This document shows positions 18,919 through 28,465 of a stretch of DNA of 64,000 nt, one piece after another. The notes beneath the pieces were generated by a model that was given only the letters and a program-made list of their open reading frames with translations, had not been told where the DNA came from and made no database searches. Numbering within the stretch: position 1 is the first letter of the stretch; every line of letters starts with the position of its first letter. The translations under genes were made by a program, and so were the position numbers. Location: assembly GCA_029781865.1 (NCBI GenBank), contig JAKOVW010000053.1, positions 124,001 to 188,000 on the forward strand, written 5' to 3'. Origin of the DNA: Bacteroidota bacterium (GTDB taxonomy: Bacteria > Bacteroidota > Bacteroidia > Chitinophagales > Saprospiraceae).

Positions 18919-18926
18919 TATTTTTG
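18919..18926 (+). promoter_or_regulatory. Bacteroidota -7 box before the nuclease-helicase gene
   Basis: TATTTTTG, an exact TAnnTTTG match, 25 nt before the ATG at 18952. No clear -33 TTTG. Confidence 0.45.
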
Positions 18927-18951
18927 GATCAACACCTTATTATTACCTGCC

Positions 18952-21900
18952 ATGAGAACAGATCCGAATCCTTTTATTCCTGCCATACTATTGACAAATA
19001 GCAAGTTGCCTGCTGATAAAATGGTCCCCTTGATTTTGGATTCCATTGAAAACGAGATTGCTGTACTTGCCAATGACGCCACTCAATTGTTTTATTCCAC
19101 TCAAAGCCGGCTCCAATATCTTTTTACGTCTGGCGTCATTTCTAAAGAACTTTTTCAGAAAATCAGCCTGATAAGGGCTGATCATGTTGTGGCCGATGAC
19201 AAACAATTACTCAACTCAACTATCGCCGTATTGTTGGAATTGATTGCCACATCTACGAATCAACCGATTCCGGATTATCTGAACAGTTATCAATTCAGTT
19301 TACCTGGAGCACCAGACGGAAAAATTACTCCGGAAAAAGCTCCCGAAAAATCAGGCCGAATCAGCATATTAAAATTTGATACGCTTACCAATACGATCGA
19401 CTTTGTTTTTGAGAAAGGCGAGGTAAACATCCAACAAATTGCACTGAACGAATTACCCGAGAAAAAAAGAAAATTATTTCACCAGGCTCTGAAATATCTC
19501 AAACTTCCATTTGACGTCTATGCGCATCAGTTAAGTAAACCATCCGGCAACTGGCTTGCAGAAGAATTCATTTTATTGCCGGATTTTCTGATTGATGTTA
19601 CTGCAATCACTTCGTGCTATAGCCACAGTGGCTCCAACCCTTTAAAGCACTTGATCAATTTATTTTATTTTCGTCCGACAGCTTATTCCGCGCTTGTAGG
19701 AACTGCAGTTAATCAGTTTCTTGATGAACTCATACTCACTCCCGAATTGAGTTTTGAGGAGATTTCGCAAAATTTATTTCAACATAATCCCATTGCATTT
19801 TCCTTATTGCAGGATTCCGAAGTGTTGAAATTCCAGGATACGATCCGAATTCATTTTCACAATATCAAAAAAGTAGTCACTGAACATTTTAATCATCTCG
19901 TGGACCGGCTGGAAGATTGTCTGATGGAACCAAGTTTTTACTCCATTGAATATGGAATCCAGGGAAGACTGGACATTTTTTATGAAAACAAAAACACGCT
20001 GCAAAAACTAATTATTGAATTAAAAAGTGGTAAACCATTTCTGCCGAATCGCTTTGGCATTAATGCCGATCATCATGCACAGATCATGCTTTATTATCTG
20101 ATGATCCAATCCGTTTACGGCAGTTATCAGAAAGTGCAAAGCCAGGTTTTATATTCATCGCAAAACGAAAATGCACTTAAGCCGGCACCAGTATTAGTTG
20201 AAATCAAACAGGAATTAATTCACCTGCGCAATTCGCTGATTTTACTTCATCTTCATCTTGCTTACAGAAGTGCATCAGACCCATTCATTCTCGATCTCAT
20301 TTCAGAAAAAAATTATAGCCAGGCTGAAAGTTACACCAAAAGAGACGCCACAATTGTATTGAACATTTATTCCGGATTAACACAGATTGAAAAGGACTAC
20401 TTCAAAGAACTCTGTGGTTTTATTGCAAGAGAGCAGTTCATTGCCAAAATGGGAAGAGCCAATATGCAATATACCGAAGGTCTGGCTTCTTTATGGCTAC
20501 TCACCGAACATGAAAAGATCAATAATTTCATGATCCTGCATGGATTGAAGATACGGGACATGATTCTTGAAAAAGGGGAATATCCGATATTAATACTCCG
20601 TCCGGTTTCGGATAATGAACATCTCTCCAATTTCCGCATTGGCGACACGCTAGTCATGTATTCCGGTGCAACCGCTTTAAAAGAACAAATTTATAAATGC
20701 ACTTTCATCGAACAATTTAAAAATGAATACCATGTAAGACTCAGGACCCGACAATTCCCTGACATGGATGCCGCAAAACAAAAAACCTGGAATCTTGAAC
20801 ACGATTCACTTGACCGCTCCTTCATCAATCAATTTCAGGGTTTATTGGAATTTTCACAAGCCGGGACAGAAAACAGGCAACGTCTTATGGGACTTCTTGC
20901 TCCCCGATTGAATCAGGATCAAACATTCAAAACATTATCCGATACGCCGGAAAGGATTCAAGCAACCCTAAAAAAAATAATTCAATCAAGAGATTATTTC
21001 ATTTTATGGGGTCCGCCGGGCTCCGGTAAAACAAGTATGGTGATCAAGCACCTTACCCGCCTGCTTTTCGATGACACGAACGAACACGTTTTATTGCTCG
21101 CATATACAAACCGTGCTGTAGATGAAATCTGTGAAGCGATTGAATCCATTCAAACGGAAGAGCCCATTGAATATATCAGAATCGGTTCGCGTTTTGCAGT
21201 GTCTCCCAAATTCAGAGCGAACTTGCTGGAAGAAAAGATCGGCACATTTAAAAACAGAAAACAACTTCAACAACTACTAAAGAGAACCCGAATTTTCACA
21301 GCAACAATTGCATCCATCCAGGGCAAAAAAGAATTGTTTTATCTCAAAAAATTTGACACCGTAATCATTGACGAAGCCAGTCAGATATTGGAATCTCAAC
21401 TCTGCGGACTGCTCTATCGGTTCGATCGCTTTATTCTTATCGGTGATCATATGCAATTACCTGCGGTAACGGCGCAAACTGAAGCCGAATCCGGTATTCA
21501 TTCGGATCACCTGATTACAGCTGGTTTTCAAAGTCTGAGTATGTCCTTTTTTGAACGATTATTACAACAATGCAAAAATAATGAATGGCATCATGCTTAT
21601 GAAATGCTTACTTTTCAAGGAAGAATGCATGAAGATCTGATGAAATTTCCCAATCAGGTATTCTATAATAATCAATTACAAATACTCCCGGATGGAGATT
21701 ACAACAGACAATCCAAAGCGTATGCTACTTTGTTTTCCAAAACCGCAGATGAGATTCAATCCGCTCTTGGCACTCACCGTACATTATATATACCTTGTGA
21801 AAATCAGGAACTGTTGCAAAGCAGCAAAACAAATCTTGCGGAAGCCAGGTTGGTATGCACGTTGATTAAACAATTGGTTGCACTTTATCACTTAAGTTCC

Positions 21901-22266
21901 AAAAAATGGGATGAATTTAGTTTGGGAGTGATAACACCATTCAGAGCTCAGATTGCTCAGATTAAAAATCAAATTCATCAAAATGGCCTGGACCAAATAC
22001 CAATCACTGTTGATACCGCAGAACGATATCAGGGAAGCACCAGGGATATAATTATTATTTCAACGGTCATATCCAATGAAAATCAACTTTCGCAGATTAG
22101 TTCTATCAATGCGCTTGGTGTTGACCGAAAATTAAATGTTGCACTTACGCGGGCCAAAGAACAGATCATTTTAATCGGCAATCAGAATGCCCTAAAAGCA
22201 TCTCCGCTTTATAATCAATTGATCAACGAATACTGGTATTGGAATCCGGGTATTCCAATGCCGTAA
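18952..22266 (+). CDS. Dna2-like nuclease-helicase (PD-(D/E)XK plus SF1B helicase)
   Basis: 1104 residues. The N-terminal half contains a Cas4/RecB-type nuclease core: Asp341 in IQGRLDIFYE and Glu356-x-Lys358 in IIELKSGK, the D...ExK pattern. After a linker comes an SF1 helicase: Walker A GPPGSGKT (687-694), AYTNRAVDEI, Walker B IIDEAS (Asp807, Glu808), GDHMQLPAV, the EFSLGVITPFRAQIAQI segment, ERYQGSTRDIIIIS and LNVALTRAKEQ. This order matches Dna2, which trims flaps and resects DNA ends. An iron-sulphur cluster, usual in Dna2, is not obvious since few cysteines surround the nuclease. It is a single gene with its own -7 box; no partner methylase or defence gene adjoins it, so a housekeeping repair role is the simpler reading. 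Confidence 0.85.
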   Translation: MRTDPNPFIPAILLTNSKLPADKMVPLILDSIENEIAVLANDATQLFYSTQSRLQYLFTSGVISKELFQKISLIRADHVVADDKQLLNSTIAVLLELIATSTNQPIPDYLNSYQFSLPGAPDGKITPEKAPEKSGRISILKFDTLTNTIDFVFEKGEVNIQQIALNELPEKKRKLFHQALKYLKLPFDVYAHQLSKPSGNWLAEEFILLPDFLIDVTAITSCYSHSGSNPLKHLINLFYFRPTAYSALVGTAVNQFLDELILTPELSFEEISQNLFQHNPIAFSLLQDSEVLKFQDTIRIHFHNIKKVVTEHFNHLVDRLEDCLMEPSFYSIEYGIQGRLDIFYENKNTLQKLIIELKSGKPFLPNRFGINADHHAQIMLYYLMIQSVYGSYQKVQSQVLYSSQNENALKPAPVLVEIKQELIHLRNSLILLHLHLAYRSASDPFILDLISEKNYSQAESYTKRDATIVLNIYSGLTQIEKDYFKELCGFIAREQFIAKMGRANMQYTEGLASLWLLTEHEKINNFMILHGLKIRDMILEKGEYPILILRPVSDNEHLSNFRIGDTLVMYSGATALKEQIYKCTFIEQFKNEYHVRLRTRQFPDMDAAKQKTWNLEHDSLDRSFINQFQGLLEFSQAGTENRQRLMGLLAPRLNQDQTFKTLSDTPERIQATLKKIIQSRDYFILWGPPGSGKTSMVIKHLTRLLFDDTNEHVLLLAYTNRAVDEICEAIESIQTEEPIEYIRIGSRFAVSPKFRANLLEEKIGTFKNRKQLQQLLKRTRIFTATIASIQGKKELFYLKKFDTVIIDEASQILESQLCGLLYRFDRFILIGDHMQLPAVTAQTEAESGIHSDHLITAGFQSLSMSFFERLLQQCKNNEWHHAYEMLTFQGRMHEDLMKFPNQVFYNNQLQILPDGDYNRQSKAYATLFSKTADEIQSALGTHRTLYIPCENQELLQSSKTNLAEARLVCTLIKQLVALYHLSSKKWDEFSLGVITPFRAQIAQIKNQIHQNGLDQIPITVDTAERYQGSTRDIIIISTVISNENQLSQISSINALGVDRKLNVALTRAKEQIILIGNQNALKASPLYNQLINEYWYWNPGIPMP

Positions 22267-22614
22267 GGATTGTCTTTTCAATAGATTTGCAAATCATCAT
22301 AATCAGATACCACCATTCAGATCGAAATACCGAAATATCTATGTATCAAAAAGGATTCATATTTTGAGTAATTTGTAGTAAATAGAAATAGTTGCCATTT
22401 GATTTTAAAGAACCGGCTCCGCATTAGAATCAAACCTATAAATTTCGGATTCATATTATCCAGCTGAACCAGGAATTCAAGCGGCATAACTGAATTAATC
22501 GGGAATACGTTGCTTTTACCCGAACCCGGACCAGCACCAAAAGCCATATACCGCTAAAGCAGCGTTTGCCCTTATATTTGCATCTTTAATTAGCCTTACC
22601 GCTTATTCTGAATA
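22267..22614. other. Intergenic region without a supported gene
   Basis: 348 bp. A 76-codon minus-strand frame exists (22317-22547) but has no signal, motif or promoter and is not called. A 12-bp palindrome GATTTGCAAATC is at 22284-22295. A plus-strand -7 box lies near the right end. Confidence 0.45.
22573..22580 (+). promoter_or_regulatory. Bacteroidota -7 box before the beta-helix protein gene
   Basis: TATATTTG, an exact TAnnTTTG match, 34 nt before the ATG at 22615. Confidence 0.5.
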
Positions 22615-24135
22615 ATGAAAAACACACTCGTAATCCTTTTTGCTCTCTGGTTTTTTGACGCTTCCGGAATTTCCTATTATGTTTCCGCTAATGGAAATGA
22701 CATTAATAAAGGAACCAAATGGGTTTTTCCATTCAAAACCATTCAGAAAGCGGCAAGTCTGACTAGACCAGGTGATACGGTCTTCATTATGAAAGGCGAT
22801 TATTACTCCAATAATGAAAGCTTGCTGCACATCGAAAGAAGCGGAAATGAAAAAGATGGATGGATCGTTTTCAAAAATTACCTCAATCACAAACCCGTCC
22901 TTCATGTAAAAAACAAAAATGGAATCTGGATTCAATCTTCCGGATATATCAGTATTGAAGGACTTACTATTGTACCTGAAACTTCTGATTCAATTACCTT
23001 TCGCAGTAAAACATATACCGGAATATTAATCGATGGAACCTATGAGTCTCCCTGTGCTCATTTGAAGATCTTCAATAATTTCATTCAGAAAATGCCTGGT
23101 AATGGACTTATGGCAAACTACTTTGATTATCTAACGATCAGTTATAATAAATTTTATTCGAATGCTCAAATACCGGATAGCAAGGCAGCTATTTTTCTGA
23201 AAAACCTGGTCGATGTGGATGGTCGTGCGATTTACCATAATTTTATCCAGGCAAATACCCTTGAAAAAAACGGATTAAATGCCTTAGCATGCCATCCTGC
23301 TATTCTCATGGAATACGAATTTAAGAATCTGACCAACTCAAACAGCAAAACACTGGTTCATAACAATATCCTTTATTTAAATGGTGGCGGCGGCATATTC
23401 ATTAAAGGTGCTTTAGGAATAAATGTCATTAATAATACTTTGTATAAAAATTCCGAAAGCAATGAATGCAAAGAAGGCGAAATCGTTATCGCAAACTGTT
23501 CAGGGCTTAATGTACTCAATAATATTTTCTATACATCAACGGCTAAACCCGGAAATGTAATTATGTCTTCCGCTGACATCCGCTTTCAAAATAACCTGTA
23601 TTACAATTTTTCCGCAAAAGAAAAGGGTGAAAATGATCTGGTTTCTAATCCCGAATTTGAACTGATTAATGATAAGGAAGGCGTTTATAATTTTCGACTC
23701 AAAGGCAACAGTCCGGCTATCAATGCCGGCACCGATGAGTTATTATCTGATATAGATTTTGAAGGCAATAAGAGAAAAATGGACACTCATGTGGATCTTG
23801 GTGCGTTGGAATTTACCAATCGCATTTTACCCTCTCTTAAAAACACAAAAGCCGGTCCCCAGGCAAAAGGAATCAAAAGTACATGGACCAGCTTGTACAC
23901 TAAAGACCAAAAAGTGTATACGATATGGAATCAACAGAACCAGGGGTTTTCCGTGCGGATGTTTGATGGCCAGGGAAATCTGTTATTTGAAAAAATCAGA
24001 TCGGATGAAAGTGAAAATTCTTTTGAAATTGATTTTAATCCATATGCTCCGGGGTTTTATACCGTATATGTGTTCAATGCGGCATCCAGTCATGTTGAAA
24101 GAATCCGGGTTCAGGACAGGACCAAAGCGCAATAA
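22615..24135 (+). CDS. Secreted right-handed beta-helix protein
   Basis: 506 residues with signal peptide MKNTLVILFALWFFDASG. The start of the mature protein, YYVSANGNDINKGTKW followed by PFKTIQKAASLTRPGDTVFI, is the classical opening of DUF1565-type parallel beta-helix proteins. Repeated N-rich turns follow (IFNNFIQKM, VHNNILYLNGGGGIF, VLNNIFYT), then the usual SPAINAGTDELLSDIDFEG and VDLGALEF close. The last 80 residues (VRMFDGQGNLLFEK, SFEIDFNPYAPGFYTVYV) resemble a T9SS type-A sorting domain, though the final motif is weak. Such folds are common in polysaccharide lyases and epimerases, but no catalytic set is recognisable. It is probably secreted to the surface; ligand or substrate unknown. 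Confidence 0.85.
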   Translation: MKNTLVILFALWFFDASGISYYVSANGNDINKGTKWVFPFKTIQKAASLTRPGDTVFIMKGDYYSNNESLLHIERSGNEKDGWIVFKNYLNHKPVLHVKNKNGIWIQSSGYISIEGLTIVPETSDSITFRSKTYTGILIDGTYESPCAHLKIFNNFIQKMPGNGLMANYFDYLTISYNKFYSNAQIPDSKAAIFLKNLVDVDGRAIYHNFIQANTLEKNGLNALACHPAILMEYEFKNLTNSNSKTLVHNNILYLNGGGGIFIKGALGINVINNTLYKNSESNECKEGEIVIANCSGLNVLNNIFYTSTAKPGNVIMSSADIRFQNNLYYNFSAKEKGENDLVSNPEFELINDKEGVYNFRLKGNSPAINAGTDELLSDIDFEGNKRKMDTHVDLGALEFTNRILPSLKNTKAGPQAKGIKSTWTSLYTKDQKVYTIWNQQNQGFSVRMFDGQGNLLFEKIRSDESENSFEIDFNPYAPGFYTVYVFNAASSHVERIRVQDRTKAQ

Positions 24136-24360
24136 GGAAATTTGGCTACTATTCAATTCATAAGCATTCATACAAAAATGATTGACATAAAACAAAACTT
24201 GTCTTCATCCATCATCCGGAATTGGGAGTTTGTATGATTCGTAAATTCATAGACCAATTCAATGGTATTTAGTTTTTTTTAACGGATATTCCATACAAAT
24301 TGCAAAAAGGATAAATTCCAGGAATCAACCTGATTATCATACCTATCAAATTTAATTATC

Positions 24361-24740
24361 ATTTTACCCCTACAATCATATCACCCCTTCGGGGTTCGTG
24401 TTATGTTCCTAATATCGTGCTATAATCATTTCAACCCTACAATTATATCACCCCTTCAGGGTTGGGATACGTTGTTGTAATAGTGATTCATCTGTTACAA
24501 TTATTTCACCCTTACAATCATTTCACCCCTTCGGGGTTGGGTTGACGGATACCAAATAGAATTATTATTTCCAACCTGTTTATTCAACCTCGGAGAGGTG
24601 CTATTTTTGTAGCACATCATCAAAATAATGTCGAATACGGAAAGGGTGACATTATTTTTTCAAGAATTATATCACCCCCTTAGGGGCTGGTGATTTGCCC
24701 TCAGTATCTTGCTATAATAATTTTACCCCTACGGGGTTGG
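24361..24740. repeat. Cluster of REP-like ACCCC/GGGGT hairpins
   Basis: At least five copies of a short palindrome, ACCCC-TTC-GGGGT or close variants, at 24383-24395, 24450-24462 (one arm imperfect), 24525-24537, 24675-24686 and 24725-24737. They are mostly preceded by an AT-rich TATATC or TATTTC stretch and followed by TGG, and half-copies (CACCCTTACAATCA, TTACCCCTACAATCA) lie between. A different hairpin pair is embedded: ACCTC-GGA-GAGGT (24587-24599) merging into GTGCTA-TTTTTG-TAGCAC (24598-24615). The layout resembles the scattered intergenic palindromes of Bacteroidota and REP arrays in other bacteria. No IS200-like REP transposase lies in the window. Confidence 0.8.
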
Positions 24741-24834
24741 AATTGCACCCTATAACGCTTATTAGAGAACTGGACAATCGGTTATAGGCCGGAAAACAGA
24801 TGGCGGAATACCCCCTACAGATCACTTATTTTAA

Positions 24835-24842
24835 TACCTTTG
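24835..24842 (+). promoter_or_regulatory. Bacteroidota -7 box before batA
   Basis: TACCTTTG, an exact match to TAnnTTTG, lies 24 nt before the ATG at 24866 and inside the longer frame that starts at 24800. It supports the later start. Confidence 0.55.
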
Positions 24843-24865
24843 TGCCCGGAATCGCCTCTATATAC

Positions 24866-26896
24866 ATGCAATTTGTTTTTCCTTCGTTTCTTTGGGCTCT
24901 GGCCTTGTTAGCCATACCAATCATCATTCATTTATTTTATTTCAGAAGTTACAAGAAAGTCTTTTTCACCAATGTGCATTTTCTTAGGGAACTGGTGGAA
25001 GAAACGGCTACGCGTAACAAGATTAAGAATTTGTTGATATTGATTGCCAGGCTGCTGGCCTTAAGCGCATTGGTATTGGCATTTGCACAACCTTACTATT
25101 CAAAGGATCAGAAAATAAGAAAAGAAAGTCAGGCGGTAAGCATTTATGTGGATAACAGTTGGTCAATGAATGCCAGCGCCCAGGATGGATTGCTGATCCA
25201 GGAAGCCAAACGAAAGGCAAAAGACATTTTACTCAGTTATTCAGATAATGACCGGTTTCAGATCATCACCAATGAACTCGAAGGAAAGCATCAGCGCTTT
25301 GTAGCCAAAATCGATGCGATCAGTTTGCTTGAAGAAATACAATGCGGACCAGCATTTCAATCCCTGGCAAAAATGACCGCTAGAATGAAACAGTGCTTTC
25401 AGAATGCCAATCTCGAGCAAGGAGATATTTATCTGATCTCGGATTTTCAAAATTCCATCTGTGATCTGGAAACCATTGAAAAAGATAGCCTCTTCAAGAT
25501 TTTCTTAATACCCGTTCAATCGATTCAGGAAAATAATCTCAGTGTTGATTCCGCTTATTTTTCTTCTCCTGTATTGTTGCCCGGCCAGACCAATACCTTA
25601 ATTTACAAAGTAAGTAATTACGGCATTTCAGATGCAGAAGAAGTCAGATCCAGTTATGTATTAAATGGGCAGGAATATCCGGTTTCTTCTTTAAACATTA
25701 AAGCAGGAAAAACGATTGTCGATTCGATCAAGGTAAATTTCACAAACAATGGCTGGCAGAAAATAATTGTCAAAATAAAAGATTACCCGATTCAATTCGA
25801 TGACCAATATTTTTTGAGTTGCAAAACTGAAAATGAAATAAAGGTATTGTTACTTTATGCCAAAGAACTTCCGACTACATTATTAAAAGCCTTTGAATCC
25901 ATACCTTATTTTAAAGTGAGCGCTTTACCACAAAGCAATGTGGATTACAGCAAGTTCAAAGAAAATCAATTAATCGTTCTTTGTGAGCTGACCGAAATCA
26001 GCAGTGGTATGGCAAGTGAGTTATCTAAAAGCATTAGTGATGGTATCAATATTTTGATTTTTCCTGTTGCTGGATTAGTACCTGGCAATTACTCTTCCCT
26101 GCAAACCATTTTAGGACTTCCTGAACTCAGAGAATTTGATCAAAACAAAAAAGAAGCTACCAAAGTGGATATAGAAGCCGATGTTTTTCGCGATGTCTTT
26201 AATAATGCCAAAGCGCAAATCAAACTGCCTTCCACGACAGGACAGTATTCTTTTTATGGTGGCAGGCCAGCTGAAAAGATCATTACTTACAGGGATGGCT
26301 CCTCTATGTTAAGCAGATTCCGATTGGACAAAGGATATATTTATTTATCCGCAGCACCTTTGGATACAAAATATAATGAGCTTAGCAAAAGTGCGGAAGT
26401 CTTTTTACCCTTGTTGTTTAAGGCTGCTTTTTCATCCGGCAGAACGCAGCATTTTTCTTATGATTTAACGACCAACCCTATCATTCCTTGGAATATAAAC
26501 GGGGCAACAATCAAAGAAGATTTATATCTGACATTAAGTGGTCCCGCGGAGTTTATTCCTTCTATTCGCACAGTCAATAATCAGGTAATGATTGAGGTTT
26601 TTGATCAGATTAAAAAATCAGGCATTTACGATTTAAAAAATCAATCAGAAACAATTGGCGCAATTGCTTTCAATGACAGCCGAAAGGAATCAAATCCAGA
26701 TGTTCTGGATATTTCCGTCCTGGATAAAAAGTATGGCTCATTTACAAAAATCATTAAAAATCAATCCGGCCAGGATTTTACCAGTACAATAGAATCCGAA
26801 AAAGCCGGAACGCCCATGTGGTGGTGGTTTTTGATTTTTGCATTTCTTTTTTTAATTGTTGAAACTTTTCTAATTCGTATCTGGAAGACCAGTTAA
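24866..26896 (+). CDS. BatA-domain membrane protein with von Willebrand A-like domain
   Basis: 676 residues from the ATG at 24866. The longer frame (ATG 24800) is rejected because a -7 box lies inside it and because BatA proteins begin exactly here, MQFVFPSFLWALALLAIPII. The N-terminal BatA domain holds two membrane helices with the signature HLFYFRSYKKVFFTNVHFL. A von Willebrand A-like domain follows with a DxSxS metal site, YVDNSWSM. A long periplasmic region and a final helix (WWWFLIFAFLFLIVETFLI) complete the protein. Bat proteins form a Bacteroidota membrane complex linked to envelope stress tolerance. The dihydroorotase-like gene follows after 2 nt, so the two are co-transcribed. Confidence 0.88.
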   Translation: MQFVFPSFLWALALLAIPIIIHLFYFRSYKKVFFTNVHFLRELVEETATRNKIKNLLILIARLLALSALVLAFAQPYYSKDQKIRKESQAVSIYVDNSWSMNASAQDGLLIQEAKRKAKDILLSYSDNDRFQIITNELEGKHQRFVAKIDAISLLEEIQCGPAFQSLAKMTARMKQCFQNANLEQGDIYLISDFQNSICDLETIEKDSLFKIFLIPVQSIQENNLSVDSAYFSSPVLLPGQTNTLIYKVSNYGISDAEEVRSSYVLNGQEYPVSSLNIKAGKTIVDSIKVNFTNNGWQKIIVKIKDYPIQFDDQYFLSCKTENEIKVLLLYAKELPTTLLKAFESIPYFKVSALPQSNVDYSKFKENQLIVLCELTEISSGMASELSKSISDGINILIFPVAGLVPGNYSSLQTILGLPELREFDQNKKEATKVDIEADVFRDVFNNAKAQIKLPSTTGQYSFYGGRPAEKIITYRDGSSMLSRFRLDKGYIYLSAAPLDTKYNELSKSAEVFLPLLFKAAFSSGRTQHFSYDLTTNPIIPWNINGATIKEDLYLTLSGPAEFIPSIRTVNNQVMIEVFDQIKKSGIYDLKNQSETIGAIAFNDSRKESNPDVLDISVLDKKYGSFTKIIKNQSGQDFTSTIESEKAGTPMWWWFLIFAFLFLIVETFLIRIWKTS

Positions 26897-26898
26897 TT

Positions 26899-28185
26899 AT
26901 GGAAGTAATTTTTAGACGCGTCAAGATCATCGATCCCAACAGTAACCATCATCATCAAATCAGAGATGTTTGGGTAAAGGATGGGGAAATTATTGATATC
27001 AAAGCTGATATAAAAGCGTCTAAAAATATATTGATTTGCGATTCTCCTAAATCTTGTCTTTCTCCGGGTTGGATTGACGTTGGTTGTATTTCCGGTGAGC
27101 CCGGAAATGAACATCGCGAAACTTTGGATTCTTTGTCAAAAGCAGCTGTTAACGGAGGGTATACTACAGTGTGTTGTTTCCCAAATACAAAACCGGTCAT
27201 TCATTCCAAATCAGAAGTCAGTTTTATCAAAACAAAATCGGAACATCTTCCGGTGCATATTCTACCCATCGGTGCAATCAGCAAAGATTGTAAAAGCATA
27301 GAGATGGCCGAAATATTACAAATGCATGAAGCAGGCGCAATTGCCTTTTCTGATGGGATGCTGTCGATTCAAAACAGCGGATTGCTCATTCGCGCTTTGG
27401 AATACCTGAAACTCCTTCCGGATTCAATCCTGATCAATTGTTGTAATGATTTTAATATTGCCGGTCACGGACAAATGCACGAAGGAAAAACCAGTACATC
27501 CCTCGGACTGAAAGGCATACCGGCATTGGCTGAATCAGTCAATGTACAAAGAGATTTATCCATTTTAAAATATACAAATTCTAAATTATTAATTCACAAA
27601 CTATCATCGGTTGATTCGATTCCATTTTTAAAAAATGAAAAATCGAAGCAAAAAAACCTGTTTGCTTCGGTGTCTATTTTTAATTTAATTTTTGAAGATG
27701 AATTGATGACTTCATTCAATGTGAATTTAAAACTGGATCCTCCCATACGTGGAAACAGAGATCGCAAAGCATTATTAAAAGCAATTGCAGATGGTGTTAT
27801 CGATATTATTTGCAGTGATCATACACCCTGGGATACAGAGAAAAAAGACCTTGAATTTCAGTCCGCATCATTTGGAGCTATTAGTCTTGAAACGTCCTTC
27901 GCTGCTTTCAACACGTACCTGGCCAACGAACTAAATCTCGACAACTGGGTTCAGTCCGCCAGCCTAAAGCCAGCCTCCATACTTAATCTACCTAAACATA
28001 CTATTCAGTCCGGCAGCAAATGCGATTTAACCTGGTTCAATCCCGAATTAGAGTGGATATATAAACAGGATCAAATCAAATCCGTCTCTAAGAACAGTCC
28101 ATTTATTGGCCAGACATTAAAAGGTAAAGTATTGGGTACCTATTCTAAAAATAAATTTCACCCGGTTAGTAAATTACAAGATTGA
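26899..28185 (+). CDS. Dihydroorotase-like protein lacking the HxH metal site
   Basis: 428 residues, class-I dihydroorotase length and order. The fold is recognisable (KSCLSPGWIDV, GYTTVCCFPNTKP, LDPPIRGNRDRKALLKAIADG, ICSDHTPWDTEKK, FGAISLETSF). However, the metal-binding box, normally D-x-H-x-H-x-R-x-P-G, reads D60-V-G-C-I-S-G-E-P-G, so both histidines (now Gly62 and Ile64) and the arginine (Gly66) are gone. The next His position reads INCCND instead of a His, while the later LIHKLSS and SDH are kept. It is therefore probably catalytically inactive, like known non-catalytic PyrC paralogues that act as structural partners of aspartate transcarbamoylase. It lies 2 nt after batA. Confidence 0.85.
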   Translation: MEVIFRRVKIIDPNSNHHHQIRDVWVKDGEIIDIKADIKASKNILICDSPKSCLSPGWIDVGCISGEPGNEHRETLDSLSKAAVNGGYTTVCCFPNTKPVIHSKSEVSFIKTKSEHLPVHILPIGAISKDCKSIEMAEILQMHEAGAIAFSDGMLSIQNSGLLIRALEYLKLLPDSILINCCNDFNIAGHGQMHEGKTSTSLGLKGIPALAESVNVQRDLSILKYTNSKLLIHKLSSVDSIPFLKNEKSKQKNLFASVSIFNLIFEDELMTSFNVNLKLDPPIRGNRDRKALLKAIADGVIDIICSDHTPWDTEKKDLEFQSASFGAISLETSFAAFNTYLANELNLDNWVQSASLKPASILNLPKHTIQSGSKCDLTWFNPELEWIYKQDQIKSVSKNSPFIGQTLKGKVLGTYSKNKFHPVSKLQD

Positions 28186-28465
28186 ATTTTGATTTACTGT
28201 AAATGCAATTCTTACTATGCATCTTCCGACAATTCCTGCAAATGCGTAATAATTAGTCTTGTTTGTCCACGAGTACTGTCCTGAAATTTGAAGAAAGCCA
28301 GACCTTTACATTTCAAAACTATTAGCTTTCAAAGCAAAATAATTCCCCAGTAAACTTTCATAATCAGCTAAGTGCAATGTATCCCAAAGAGTTTAGTTCA
28401 CCGTAAAATATTGTGTTGCTTTTTTTAGTAAAAAAACTAACTTGCATGAAATTTGAACTTCCATT

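Larger units (their letters stand above)
18607..18951. other. Divergent intergenic region
   Basis: 345 bp, AT-rich, between the OmpA-family gene and the nuclease-helicase. It holds two candidate -7 boxes, one per strand, and no convincing reading frame or RNA gene. Confidence 0.5.
24136..24865. other. Intergenic region carrying the hairpin cluster and the batA promoter
   Basis: About 730 bp. The middle part is the hairpin array. The remaining flanks (24136-24360 and 24741-24834) are AT-rich and contain no supported gene. Confidence 0.6.

Noticed and set aside
18952-22266. Dna2-like protein as part of a phage-defence island
   Set aside because: The neighbours are envelope and transport genes; no restriction, toxin or other defence gene lies within 10 kb.
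22317-22547. 76-codon minus-strand frame after the nuclease-helicase
   Set aside because: No signal, motif, promoter or codon pattern; the region is better read as intergenic.
24800-24865. Longer N-terminus for the BatA protein (ATG at 24800)
   Set aside because: A TACCTTTG -7 box lies inside this stretch and BatA proteins begin at the later ATG, so the extension is probably untranslated.
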